IMG/VR virus record: IMGVR_UViG_3300030019_000553
Span: 1 to 33,704 of that record
Strand: one strand, 5' to 3'
From: a virus
DNA length: 33,704 nucleotides
Shown: one piece after another, positions 1 to 7,510 of the stretch
How positions within the stretch are numbered: the stretch's first letter is position 1
Layout of the letters: each line of letters begins with the position of its first letter
Translations under genes and position numbers: made by a program
Notes under the pieces: model-generated
Told to the model about the DNA's origin: nothing
Databases searched by the model: none
What the model saw: the letters and a program-made list of their open reading frames with translations, nothing else

Positions 1-807
1 CTGAAAATATATATCGAGCGCATGGGTAGCCAAAATAAAGCGGCTAACAGTATGAAAGGCGTAAGCTCTGCAACACTTAGCCAAATGGTAAATGAGAATT
101 GGGAGCTTATAACTGACGAGATGTGGCGAAACGTTTCTGCACAAATAGGATTCAAAAACAGCAAATGGCAACCTGTAGAAACTGGCGTTTATGTGGCTTT
201 TAAAAAGGTTTTGAACGATGTTCAGGAAAATAGCCTGGTAATGGCTGTTACCATTGATGCCGGAAGTGGCAAAACATTTACAGCAAAACATTATGCAGCC
301 GATAACCGCAATGTTTACATGCTTTGCTGCAATGAATTCTGGAACCGAAAACTTTTCTTACAAGAGCTGCTACAAACAATGGGAAGGGACTACACCGGTT
401 ACACCGTTGGAGAAATGATGCACGAGGTGGTTTATAATCTGAAAAAACAGGAAAACCCGATGTTGATACTTGACGAAGCTGATAAACTATCTGATCAGGT
501 GCTTTTCTTTTTCATTACCCTGTACAATCAACTGGATGGCGAATGTGGCATTCTTCTAACAGCTACCGACCATTTGGATAAGCGACTGAGAAAAGGCCTT
601 AAACTGAACAAAAAAGGCTATAAAGAGATATGGAGCCGTCTCGGAAGGAAATGTGTAGAGCTAAAGCGATGTAATGCCGCAGATATTCAGCTGATATGTG
701 AGGCAAATGGCATAAATGACAGTAAACTGATCAGCGAAATAATACAGGATTCTGAAAGCGACCTGCGAAGAGTCAAACGGAAAATCCATGCAGTTTTAAA
801 AAAATAG
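1..807 (+). CDS. MuB/TnsC-like AAA+ transposition ATPase (5' end outside window)
   Basis: This is probably the ATPase that activates the phage transposase and binds target DNA, as MuB and TniB/TnsC do. A Walker A motif (AGSGKT) lies near base 258 and a Walker B motif (LILDEADK) near base 465. The N-terminal part (SQNKAANSMKGVSSATLSQM) looks like a small helix-turn-helix domain, as in MuB. The reading frame is open to base 1 with no stop. The first visible Met (base 22) falls inside what looks like the HTH region, so the true start probably lies upstream and the gene is cut by the window edge. In Mu-like phages the transposase gene would sit just to the left. Family assignment is from motifs and context. 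Confidence 0.85.
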   Translation: MKIYIERMGSQNKAANSMKGVSSATLSQMVNENWELITDEMWRNVSAQIGFKNSKWQPVETGVYVAFKKVLNDVQENSLVMAVTIDAGSGKTFTAKHYAADNRNVYMLCCNEFWNRKLFLQELLQTMGRDYTGYTVGEMMHEVVYNLKKQENPMLILDEADKLSDQVLFFFITLYNQLDGECGILLTATDHLDKRLRKGLKLNKKGYKEIWSRLGRKCVELKRCNAADIQLICEANGINDSKLISEIIQDSESDLRRVKRKIHAVLKK

Positions 808-811
808 CTTT

Positions 812-1030
812 ATGATAACGAAAAAGCAAAAGAGGCGATTGTATAAGATACACTATAACCTCAAAAAAAAAGGAAACAGAGTAAATGGAAGGTGTCGAAC
901 AATTACCAAAAGGGCAAAAATCGTAAGCCCCATAGAGCAAAGCTGGTTGAATGAATTGATTGAGTTTCAGTATTGCGTTTGTGATGGTTTATTTACCCCC
1001 CCCCCATTTTGGAGAATTAGAATAGCTTAA
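812..1030 (+). CDS. Small basic protein with a C10 tract near its 3' end
   Basis: A 72-residue product, very basic at the N terminus (KKQKRRLYKIHYNLKKKG). It begins four bases after the ATPase stop and ends just before the next ATPase start, so it is part of the early operon. I do not recognise a function; the sequence resembles short basic proteins I associate with Bacteroidales phages. The striking point is a run of ten C at 996-1005 in AT-rich DNA. Gain or loss of one C changes the last residues and moves the stop: 11 C ends in ILEN, 9 C ends in HFGELE. The C-terminus given here therefore depends on the exact tract length. Confidence 0.6.
   Translation: MITKKQKRRLYKIHYNLKKKGNRVNGRCRTITKRAKIVSPIEQSWLNELIEFQYCVCDGLFTPPPFWRIRIA
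996..1005 (+). repeat. Homopolymer tract of ten C
   Basis: Ten consecutive C inside the 3' end of the 812-1030 gene. Such tracts are prone to slipped-strand changes and also to sequencing error. Each change of one base alters the C-terminus of the encoded protein. Confidence 0.9.
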
Positions 1031-1032
1031 TT

Positions 1033-1653
1033 ATGGCACTAAAACGAGCATTAACCATACAAAATATACTTGATAAAAAGTACAAGCTCTTTGATTTTAC
1101 TGATGCATGGTACGATGCCTTTAAAAAGCCAGAAACGACAGGAGTTTGGTTTATATGGGGAAATAGTGGTAATGGAAAAACAAGTTTTGTTATTCAACTG
1201 ATAAAAGAGCTTGCAAAATTTGATAATGTATTGCTCAATAGTAGGGAGGAAGGTACAAAACATACCATGCAGGAAAACCTCATTAAATTCAATATGAGTG
1301 AGGCAAAAGACAATAAAGTGCATTTTGTTGATGAACCAATAAGCGATCTTACAGAGAGGCTTAGAATGAAAAAATCTGCACGTATAGTAGTTATAGATTC
1401 ATTTCAATACATGCAGATGAGCTACAAGGACTATATAGAATTTAAAAGACTATTTCCAGACAAATTAATCGTTTTTATTAGTCATGCAGATGGTAAAAGC
1501 CCGGCCGGACGAAGTGCTAAAAGTGTAAAATTCGATGCTACTTTAAAAATATGGGTTGAAGGATATCGGGCATTTTCTCATGGAAGATATAAAGGTCCAA
1601 CTGAACAGTTTGATATTTGGCCGGAACGAGCATTAAAATACTGGGGAGAATAA
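1033..1653 (+). CDS. RecA-fold P-loop ATPase, early region
   Basis: A 206-residue cytoplasmic ATPase. It has a Walker A motif (GNSGNGKTS) near residues 43-51 and a Walker B strand (ARIVVIDS) near residues 116-123, followed by a sensor-like strand (LIVFISHADG). This order fits RecA/DnaB-type ATPases rather than AAA+ clamp loaders. The gene sits directly behind the transposition ATPase and a small gene, separated by only a few bases, so it is probably co-transcribed with them. A role in DNA processing during replicative transposition is inferred from position only. The substrate is not visible from the sequence. Confidence 0.8.
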   Translation: MALKRALTIQNILDKKYKLFDFTDAWYDAFKKPETTGVWFIWGNSGNGKTSFVIQLIKELAKFDNVLLNSREEGTKHTMQENLIKFNMSEAKDNKVHFVDEPISDLTERLRMKKSARIVVIDSFQYMQMSYKDYIEFKRLFPDKLIVFISHADGKSPAGRSAKSVKFDATLKIWVEGYRAFSHGRYKGPTEQFDIWPERALKYWGE

Positions 1654-1670
1654 TTTAATCAAAATAGAAT

Positions 1671-2147
1671 ATGAACACAACGGAAATTACTCACAAAAAT
1701 CTTGTAAAGAAGTTTCACACGCTTCTGAGCAAGTTCTCTATCCGAAACGATGATAAACTGACTATACTCGGAACGTTTGGCGTGGAAACGTCACTCGATC
1801 TGACAATAGATGAACTGGCTCAGGCATGCGATGCTATTGAAAGTACTTTTGGTCAGAAAGAAGCTGACAAACAGGCAAAACTTGACACTATGCGCAAACG
1901 CCTGATAGCTTCCATATTTGCATGGCGTGCGAGTCTCGGAACTCCTGCTGATATGAACCTTGTAAAAGCAATCGCATGCCGTGCTGCCGAAATACCGGAA
2001 GGTTATTCGCTTAGTATACGATTCAACTCCATATCGGAGCAAAAGCTTCAAAGTCTCTATAATGCTTTTAAACATATGGCAAAAGATATGGGAAAAGTGA
2101 GAGAAATGAATCAGGAAATGATAGATAAGTTAACCACTTTAAATTAA
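1671..2147 (+). CDS. GemA/Mu gp16-like protein
   Basis: A 158-residue protein. Its N-terminal part (KFHTLLSKFSIRNDDKLTIL) resembles the start of the GemA (DUF1018) family of Mu-like phages, in which a short helix-rich segment begins with a K-lhvl-s-lgi-d pattern. The middle and C-terminal parts are helical and charged. GemA proteins lie in the early region of Mu and affect host gene expression and DNA topology; the role here is carried over by analogy only. The gene is 5 bases from the next. The assignment rests on pattern and position, so it could instead be an unrelated early protein. Confidence 0.5.
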   Translation: MNTTEITHKNLVKKFHTLLSKFSIRNDDKLTILGTFGVETSLDLTIDELAQACDAIESTFGQKEADKQAKLDTMRKRLIASIFAWRASLGTPADMNLVKAIACRAAEIPEGYSLSIRFNSISEQKLQSLYNAFKHMAKDMGKVREMNQEMIDKLTTLN

Positions 2148-2152
2148 GGAAT

Positions 2153-2545
2153 ATGATAGTAACATTAGAACAAGAAAATAGATTTAAGGCTATTGAAGAG
2201 AAAAAGCGATTAGAGCTTAATAAAAAATTCGATGAGGCTGCAAAAGCACGCATGATAATTCAGCGTAATGACTTTTCGGAAATAATGGAACGGGTTGAAT
2301 ACCTAAATCATCAAAAAGAACAACGCCGTAAAGAGGAAAACAGAATAAACGAACTTGAAAAGTTGCAGGACGAATACATTCAATGGATGATTGATCATCC
2401 TACAACTGATCCCCAATGGAATAGTATTGTAGAAAAATACAATAACATAAACATCAAAATTCAAACATTGTTGCATCCTGAAACATCCTGCACCGGACTG
2501 GCAGAAGTTTCAACCATTGCTATAAAAAACGGATATAATAACTAA
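2153..2545 (+). CDS. Coiled-coil early protein, unknown function
   Basis: A 130-residue protein dominated by charged heptad-like helices (for example EEKKRLELNKKFDEAAKARM), with long runs rich in E, K and R up to about residue 75, then a less charged C-terminus. I recognise no catalytic motif and no signal or membrane segment. It lies between the GemA-like and DUF3164 genes with short spacers on both sides, so it belongs to the early operon. It may act as a partner of a neighbouring DNA-binding protein, but nothing in the sequence proves this. Confidence 0.65.
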   Translation: MIVTLEQENRFKAIEEKKRLELNKKFDEAAKARMIIQRNDFSEIMERVEYLNHQKEQRRKEENRINELEKLQDEYIQWMIDHPTTDPQWNSIVEKYNNINIKIQTLLHPETSCTGLAEVSTIAIKNGYNN

Positions 2546-2557
2546 AAATAGAAATAT

Positions 2558-3178
2558 ATGATTCAGACAAACAGAAATCCAATATGGTTGGATGAAAGCA
2601 AGGTAAAAATACCTTACTCGCGCGTAACAAAGACAGAGCGACTTCATGAGGTTGTTTGCTCAAAAATAGTGACTAAAGCTCAGACGGCTAACAAAAAGCT
2701 GGTTGATTTCAAACAAGAAATAAAAGAACTTGTAGAAGAGGCAGAAAAGGCTTTTGTAGCTGAATATGGTATTGAAAGAGCCGCTAATTACAAAGGAAAT
2801 TTCACGATGTTCAATTTTGATAGAAGTATAAAAATTGAACGTAGTGTTAATGAATTGATAACCTACGACGAAGCTTTAAGTATTGCTGCAAAAGACATTT
2901 TTATGTCATTCATTACAAACTCAATTACGGCTTCGAAAGATTGGGTAAAAGGACTGATTCTCGATGTATTCGAGACAAAAGGCGGCAAACTTGATCCTAA
3001 AAAAGTAAATCTACTTATGCGACATGAAAGTCGTGCTAACGATCCTGAGTACTCGCGAGGTTGTGCTCTTTTGAAAAAAGCCGAACGTCGTCCCGATTCA
3101 AAAACTTATTACCGTGTATGGGTAAAAGATGAAGAGGGAGAGTATAAAGCTATTGAATTGAATTTTTCTAACATTTAA
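2558..3178 (+). CDS. DUF3164 family protein
   Basis: A 206-residue protein matching the DUF3164 family, which is frequent in the early region of Mu-like phages of many hosts. Recognisable parts are the N-terminal W-DE-K--IP segment, a long helix (KLVDFKQEIKELVEEAEKAF), the segment YKGNFTMFNFDRSIKIER, and a C-terminal part where a string of R and K precedes YYRVWVKDEEGEYKAIELNF. The biochemical role of the family is unknown to me. Some databases label members as sulfate transporter-like, but no membrane segment is present here. The early operon context suggests a role in replication or recombination, which is inference. Confidence 0.8.
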   Translation: MIQTNRNPIWLDESKVKIPYSRVTKTERLHEVVCSKIVTKAQTANKKLVDFKQEIKELVEEAEKAFVAEYGIERAANYKGNFTMFNFDRSIKIERSVNELITYDEALSIAAKDIFMSFITNSITASKDWVKGLILDVFETKGGKLDPKKVNLLMRHESRANDPEYSRGCALLKKAERRPDSKTYYRVWVKDEEGEYKAIELNFSNI

Positions 3179-3187
3179 TAATAACCA

Positions 3188-3204
3188 GTTCCGATACACG
3201 GAAC
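3188..3204. repeat. Short inverted repeat between early genes
   Basis: GTTCCG and CGGAAC flank a five-base loop in the 42-base gap between the DUF3164 and DUF4494 genes. There is no T-run after it, so it is not an obvious terminator. It may be an mRNA hairpin or a small operator. Confidence 0.4.
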
Positions 3205-3220
3205 ATAAAACAAAGTAAAC

Positions 3221-3655
3221 ATGCATAACTGGTTTGAAACCGTAATTGGTTACGAAAAAACAGCCGAGGAAGGCAAAATTGTAAAGGTAAAAGAGCACTA
3301 CTTAGTTGATGCTCTAAGTCATGCGGAAGCTGAAAACCGTATCATTGAAGAGATGAAGCCATTCATTAGCGGTGAATTCAAAGTAGATAAAGTTCTACGA
3401 AAGAAAATCAATGAAATTTTCTTCAACGAAAATGGAGACAAGTGGTACAAGGCAAAAGTGATGTTTGTATCGCTTTATGAAGAAAAAGGGATTGAAAAGA
3501 AAACTCCGGTAACAATGCTTGTACAGGCCAATGATATAAAAGAAGCATTGGACGGAATTACCGAAGGAATGAAAGGATCAATGGCAGACTATGAAACTGT
3601 CGCGATCTCTGAGACTCTGATAATGGATTTATACGTTTACGATGCCGTCGGTTAA
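3221..3655 (+). CDS. DUF4494 family protein
   Basis: A 144-residue protein matching DUF4494, a family I know from Bacteroidetes phages and mobile elements. Diagnostic features are the N-terminal M--WFE, the phrase KVKEHYLVDALSHAEAE (members usually read k-tE-YLVdAlsftEAE), and the central WYKAKVMFVSLYEEKGIEKK. The fold appears to be mixed alpha/beta without a membrane segment. Its function is unknown. It lies in the early operon and overlaps the next gene by 14 bases, so the two are probably translationally coupled. Confidence 0.85.
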   Translation: MHNWFETVIGYEKTAEEGKIVKVKEHYLVDALSHAEAENRIIEEMKPFISGEFKVDKVLRKKINEIFFNENGDKWYKAKVMFVSLYEEKGIEKKTPVTMLVQANDIKEALDGITEGMKGSMADYETVAISETLIMDLYVYDAVG

Positions 3656-3929
3656 GCAACTTCAAAGAAAAGCCTTTCGCCAACAGGCTAAAGAATCACA
3701 TGAAAAGAAAATTCATGAAGAGGAATTAAAAAAGGTGATGGGCTTTTCTTGTATGCTTTTGGTTCTTGATAATTACGTGTTGAAAAAGGATGATTTCAAA
3801 ATAACATTAATTGCTTACAAGAATCTATTTAGCAAAGAATTTGAGGCTAAACATATCTATGATTTAGTTGAGCCTGTTGGACAATGGATGTGTAAACTAC
3901 CAAAAGGAGTATGGGAAGAAAAACAATAA
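3642..3929 (+). CDS. Small basic early protein, unknown function
   Basis: A 95-residue protein with a strongly basic N-terminus (KQLQRKAFRQQAKESHEKKI) and a more hydrophobic helical middle (SCMLLVLDNYVLKKDDF). The ATG overlaps the end of the DUF4494 gene, which supports the start. I recognise no family. It lies directly upstream of the candidate DGR target gene. DGRs often encode a small helical accessory variability determinant (Avd) near the target, and this protein has roughly the right size, but no clear Avd pattern is visible. That role is only a possibility to test. Confidence 0.6.
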   Translation: MPSVKQLQRKAFRQQAKESHEKKIHEEELKKVMGFSCMLLVLDNYVLKKDDFKITLIAYKNLFSKEFEAKHIYDLVEPVGQWMCKLPKGVWEEKQ

Positions 3930-3947
3930 TTAACAACTAACAAAAGA

Positions 3948-4355
3948 ATGGAAACTTTACAAACAATGAAAATATCTCCGAGCAATGCCCGGAAAATGTA
4001 CAAGGAAATACCTGAAATGAGACCTTCGCTGGAAGATACTTTCGGTAAAGAGTTTTTCTCTGAAAAAATTACTGATCGTATCAAAACATACGAGGATGCA
4101 TGTGCGGAACTAGGTATTCAACCTATTGATGAGGCTAAAATGAAACAAGTAGGTTTCACGGATGACGAAATCACTTATCGTAAAATTAAAACTATCACTC
4201 AAGCGCTCAACAAAGGTTGGAAATGTGACTGGAACGATAGTGATCAACGCAAGTGGTATCCTTGGTTTAAAATGTCTTCCGGTGGCTTCGTTTTCAGCGA
4301 TACGTCTTTCGATTACTCGTATGCGTTTGCGGGTTACGCCTCGCACCTATGCTAA
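3948..4355 (+). CDS. Candidate DGR target protein with A-poor variable 3' end
   Basis: A 135-residue soluble protein. Residues 1-85 are helical and A-rich at DNA level. From about residue 88 the sequence becomes aromatic (GWKCDWNDSDQRKWYPWF), then SSGG and a segment of F, Y, S, D, G and A residues ending in SHLC. I recall similar small proteins in Bacteroidales phages with a hypervariable stretch before a conserved S-R-L-C-F-K motif and about 20 more residues. Here the reading frame stops right after SHLC. The last 72 coding bases (4281-4352) contain only 9 A, and most codons end in C or T, as expected if AAY codons of a template were mutated at A. It lies 98 bases upstream of the DGR-type RT. 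The target role is inferred; no template repeat was found. Confidence 0.6.
   Translation: METLQTMKISPSNARKMYKEIPEMRPSLEDTFGKEFFSEKITDRIKTYEDACAELGIQPIDEAKMKQVGFTDDEITYRKIKTITQALNKGWKCDWNDSDQRKWYPWFKMSSGGFVFSDTSFDYSYAFAGYASHLC
4281..4352 (+). other. Candidate DGR variable region (adenine-depleted tract)
   Basis: By hand count 9 of 72 bases are A, although the flanking DNA on both sides is rich in A. Of the last 22 codons of the gene (4287-4352), 16 end in C or T and only one ends in A. DGR mutagenesis replaces template A with any base, which depletes A and leaves NNY codons. The position at the extreme 3' end of a gene just upstream of the RT also fits a variable region. Without a template repeat this remains a candidate. 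Confidence 0.5.
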
Positions 4356-4375
4356 AAGATACAAAGACAAAGGCC

Positions 4376-4389
4376 TTGCCGCTTGGCAA
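4376..4389 (+). repeat. Small hairpin just downstream of the candidate variable region
   Basis: TTGCC and GGCAA flank a four-base loop (GCTT), 23 bases after the end of the A-poor tract. Some DGRs (for example that of Bordetella phage BPP-1) need a short tetraloop hairpin just downstream of the variable region for efficient homing. The stem here is only 5 bp, so chance is possible. Confidence 0.35.
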
Positions 4390-4453
4390 AAAATAACAAA
4401 CTTCAAAAGGTGCTGGTAGGATAACCGAATGCTCCGATACGAAAAGCAAAGCA

Positions 4454-5437
4454 ATGAAAAGACACAATAACCTATACGAACAGGTATGCAGCGAAGATAA
4501 TATGGTTCTCGCTTGGGAGAAAGCCCGAAAAGGTAAAACGAACACTTACGGTGTTAGGCTCTTTGAAAAGGACTTGGAAAATAACATGAGACAGTTGAGA
4601 ACTGAATTGGTAAACGGAACTTATAGAACTTCAGAATATAGCGTGTTCACGATTTATGATCCAAAAGAACGGGAGATTTATCGACTTCCATTTCGTGACA
4701 GAGTAGTTCACCACGCCATCATGAATGTAATGGAGCCAATATGGACAAGTATTTTCATTCAGCATACTTATAGCTGTATAAAAGGACGTGGAATACATGC
4801 CGTTTTAAAAGCGATTAAACGGGATTTAAAGGACGTTGAAAATAAACGTTACTGTCTGAAAATGGATGTACGGAAATTCTACCCAACCATTGATCATGAA
4901 ATACTGAAAAACATTATCCGGCGAAAGGTAAAAGATAACCGACTACTTGATTTGCTTGATTTGATTATTGACTCCGCTCCAGGAGTTCCAATCGGAAACT
5001 ATCTGAGTCAGTTTTTCGCTAATTTGTATTTATCATATTTCGATCACTGGTTGAAAGAAACGAAGCAAGTAAAGTATTACTACAGATACGCCGACGATAT
5101 GGTGATACTTGCACCGAATAAAGCATATTTACATGGATTATTGAACGAAATAACCGAATATCTAAGCAATGAACTCAACCTGAAACTAAAGGGCAATTTT
5201 CAAGTGTTTCCGGTCGATTCTCGCGGCATTGACTTCGTTGGTTACAAATTCTATCACACGCACATATTGATGCGTAAATCGATTAAAAAACGGCTTTGCA
5301 GAAAGGCTGCAAAGTTGAATAAAAAAGATATTGATGCTAAAAATTACAAAATGCAAATTGCTCCCTGGTTAGGATGGGCTAAGCACTGTGACTCGAAGCA
5401 TCTACTTAAAAAAGTATTGAATGAAAAAATTCTCTGA
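4454..5437 (+). CDS. DGR-type reverse transcriptase
   Basis: A 327-residue reverse transcriptase. The catalytic YADD lies at residues 212-215 and motif A (KMDVRKFYPTIDH) lies upstream, with the catalytic Asp in KMD. Residues 180-186 read IGNYLSQ. The form [IVL]GxxxSQ in motif 4 is the hallmark separating DGR RTs from group II intron and retron RTs. Length and the absence of maturase, endonuclease or extra N-terminal domains also fit DGRs. In a DGR this enzyme, with an accessory protein, copies a template RNA with errors at adenines and the cDNA replaces the variable region of a target gene. The candidate target lies immediately upstream and a small protein overlaps the 3' end by 17 bases. The start at 4454 precedes the conserved N-terminal domain. 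Confidence 0.92.
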   Translation: MKRHNNLYEQVCSEDNMVLAWEKARKGKTNTYGVRLFEKDLENNMRQLRTELVNGTYRTSEYSVFTIYDPKEREIYRLPFRDRVVHHAIMNVMEPIWTSIFIQHTYSCIKGRGIHAVLKAIKRDLKDVENKRYCLKMDVRKFYPTIDHEILKNIIRRKVKDNRLLDLLDLIIDSAPGVPIGNYLSQFFANLYLSYFDHWLKETKQVKYYYRYADDMVILAPNKAYLHGLLNEITEYLSNELNLKLKGNFQVFPVDSRGIDFVGYKFYHTHILMRKSIKKRLCRKAAKLNKKDIDAKNYKMQIAPWLGWAKHCDSKHLLKKVLNEKIL

Positions 5438-5738
5438 TTTGGGCGTAAAGCCACTTGAAGATAAACACATATTCAATGTTCCGGTGGTATCAGTTCAGGA
5501 CGTGATAAACGTAGAAATAGAAATACTGGATTTTGAAGCAAATGTAAAAACAACTCACGGCGATGGCCGGTATATACTGAAGGTAAAGCATGAAGGAATA
5601 GAATGTAAGTTTTTTACGAATGCAACGCCAATAAAAAATGCACTGGATCAAATAAACAAAAACGATCTACCATTTACTGCAACCATTAAACAGCAACGAT
5701 TCGGAAGTGGATCGGGCAAAACATTTTATTTTACATGA
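5421..5738 (+). CDS. Small protein overlapping the RT, possible OB-fold nucleic-acid binder
   Basis: A 105-residue, beta-rich protein whose ATG lies 17 bases inside the RT gene, so the two are translationally coupled. The pattern begins K-FSDLGVKPLE, then alternating strands (VINVEIEILDFEANVKTT, RYILKVKHEGIECKFFT), a helix (IKNALDQINKNDLP) and a last strand (FTATIKQQRF). I recall proteins of this form beside reverse transcriptases in Bacteroidales elements. The strand order and charged surface suggest a small OB-like single-strand-binding protein. Both the fold and a role in cDNA handling are inferences. Confidence 0.6.
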   Translation: MKKFSDLGVKPLEDKHIFNVPVVSVQDVINVEIEILDFEANVKTTHGDGRYILKVKHEGIECKFFTNATPIKNALDQINKNDLPFTATIKQQRFGSGSGKTFYFT

Positions 5739-5741
5739 AAT

Positions 5742-7466
5742 ATGGCATACACGGATATGAATATTGATAATGAAATTCTACTAATAGTAATTGATAGCTT
5801 TTGCGGTGGTGGTGGAACAACGACCGGATTTCACCGTGCACAGATCAACGGTGAAAAAATAGCCAAAGTAGTGATCGGAATCAATCACGATGCTATGGCC
5901 ATTGCCAGTCATGCAGCCAATCACCCGGACACGGTTCATTTCGTCGAAGATTTCACCACACTGGATCCACACCGCTTAGTTGATATCGTAGCAGCTGCAA
6001 AGCTTCGTTATCCTAATGCTAAAGTACTGTTCTGGGCTTCGGCCGAATGTACGCACCATAGCAAAGCCAAAGGTGGTTTGCCACGCGATGCCGATAGTCG
6101 ATCATTACCTGAACATATTGAACGCTACGTGAAGGTATTAAATCCGGATATTATAGGAGTTGAAAACGTAATAGAGTTCATAGACTGGGGACCGCTGAAC
6201 GAATCAGGTAAACCGATCAAGGAACAAAAGGGAATATATTATACCGAGTGGCGTGATAATCTGATTAAACTTGGTTACATGTACGACTATCAGAAACTAA
6301 ATGCTGCCGATTATGGAGCATATACTTCACGCAGTAGATATTTTGGATTGTTCGCTAAAGATGAAGTAAACATTCGTTTTCCAGAACAAACGCACTCCAA
6401 AACAGGTACCGACGGCTTAAAAAAGTGGAAAGCCGTAAAGGATGTACTAGATCTTGAAATTGAGGGAGAAAGTATATTCAACAGAAATAAACCTCTAGTA
6501 GATGCAACGCTCGAAAGGATTTTAAACGGTGTTGTGCGCTTCGTTTTAGGGGGAACGAATGATTTCCTTATCAAATGGAATTCGATGCAAGTCAACGGAA
6601 AGTATAAGGCTCCAAGCGTGGACGAACCTTCGCCAACCGTCACCACTCAAAACCGATTGGGATTAGTAAAGGCCGTATCTACTGATAAGTTTTTAGTTTC
6701 ATACAATTTTAAAGACAAACCACGCTTGTTTGAAACTCCATTTCCAACGCTAACATGTAAGGATCGATTTACGGTAGTAACGGCAAAGTTTCAAAGTTTG
6801 ATGACGTATAATTCACCCGGTTTAAATACTCCGGTAACTGAACCTTGCGGAACTGTAACCACTAAAGATCGCTTCGCCCTGATTACTTCAAAGTTTATTG
6901 ATGAACAATATGGAAACAGCAAACCAGTAAGTATTGAAAAACCATGCGGAACTTTACTTACAAACCCAAAACAACACATTGTCTCTGCTCAGTGGCTAAT
7001 GGATACACAATTCAGCAATATAGGAAGACGTTTAGATCAACCTTGCCCGGTTATTACGGCTAACCGTAAACACTTCTATCTAATGAATCCACAATTCAAT
7101 AATAAAGGCGCAAGTATTGAAAAACCATGCTTCACACTTATTGCAAGGATGGACAAAATGCCACCGTATTTGATGCAGGCCAATCACGGACAAAGTAAGA
7201 TCCGGATAAACGAAACGGATACCGAAACAATGATAAAGCTAAAGAACCTCTGCAACGAGTATGGCATAACCGACATATTTATGCGAATGCTATTTATCGA
7301 CGAACTTAAGCGAATAATGGGTTTCGGTGATGATTATATCCTCAAAGGAACTAAGGCCGAACAAAAGAAATTTATCGGTAATGCCGTCGAATGTACACAA
7401 TCACAAGTAAACGCTGAAGCAGTGGCTATGAGCATTTATGAATCACTATTAAAACAAGCTATTTAA
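5742..7466 (+). CDS. DNA (cytosine-5-) methyltransferase with repeated target-recognition segment
   Basis: A 574-residue C5-cytosine methyltransferase. Motif I (DSFCGGGGTTTGFH) binds S-adenosylmethionine. The catalytic Cys is residue 103 in AECTHHSKAKGG, where the usual PPC is AEC. ENV (motif VI) is at residues 141-143, and the C-terminal FIGNAV motif precedes the last helices. Between about residues 290 and 475 a unit ending in x-P-x-x-T-h-T-x-x-R-h-h-h-V recurs six times (6619-7166), which probably forms the target-recognition domain. The protein most likely methylates phage DNA to protect it from host restriction. It lies 4 bases after the small RT-coupled gene, and no partner restriction enzyme is visible, so it is an orphan methylase. 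Confidence 0.9.
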   Translation: MAYTDMNIDNEILLIVIDSFCGGGGTTTGFHRAQINGEKIAKVVIGINHDAMAIASHAANHPDTVHFVEDFTTLDPHRLVDIVAAAKLRYPNAKVLFWASAECTHHSKAKGGLPRDADSRSLPEHIERYVKVLNPDIIGVENVIEFIDWGPLNESGKPIKEQKGIYYTEWRDNLIKLGYMYDYQKLNAADYGAYTSRSRYFGLFAKDEVNIRFPEQTHSKTGTDGLKKWKAVKDVLDLEIEGESIFNRNKPLVDATLERILNGVVRFVLGGTNDFLIKWNSMQVNGKYKAPSVDEPSPTVTTQNRLGLVKAVSTDKFLVSYNFKDKPRLFETPFPTLTCKDRFTVVTAKFQSLMTYNSPGLNTPVTEPCGTVTTKDRFALITSKFIDEQYGNSKPVSIEKPCGTLLTNPKQHIVSAQWLMDTQFSNIGRRLDQPCPVITANRKHFYLMNPQFNNKGASIEKPCFTLIARMDKMPPYLMQANHGQSKIRINETDTETMIKLKNLCNEYGITDIFMRMLFIDELKRIMGFGDDYILKGTKAEQKKFIGNAVECTQSQVNAEAVAMSIYESLLKQAI

Positions 7467-7510
7467 ACTAAAAACACTTCGGATCAGAGGTTGGTAAAAA
7501 TATTTTTTTA

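Noticed and set aside
4162-4419. Independent gene in the second frame over the target gene
   Set aside because: Its first part is a shadow of the candidate target gene. Only the last 20 codons after 4353 may have been the original end of that gene.
4430-4500. Template repeat overlapping the RT start (shared stretch GATACG with the A-poor tract)
   Set aside because: Only about seven bases match; the following mismatches are not restricted to A in the putative template.
4454-5437. Group II intron or retron as source of the RT
   Set aside because: No maturase or endonuclease domain and no intron-like or msr/msd-like RNA is visible, and IGNYLSQ is of the DGR type.
6030-6065. Similarity of the methylase catalytic region to the end of the candidate variable region
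   Set aside because: A short match of about nine bases inside coding sequence, best explained by chance.
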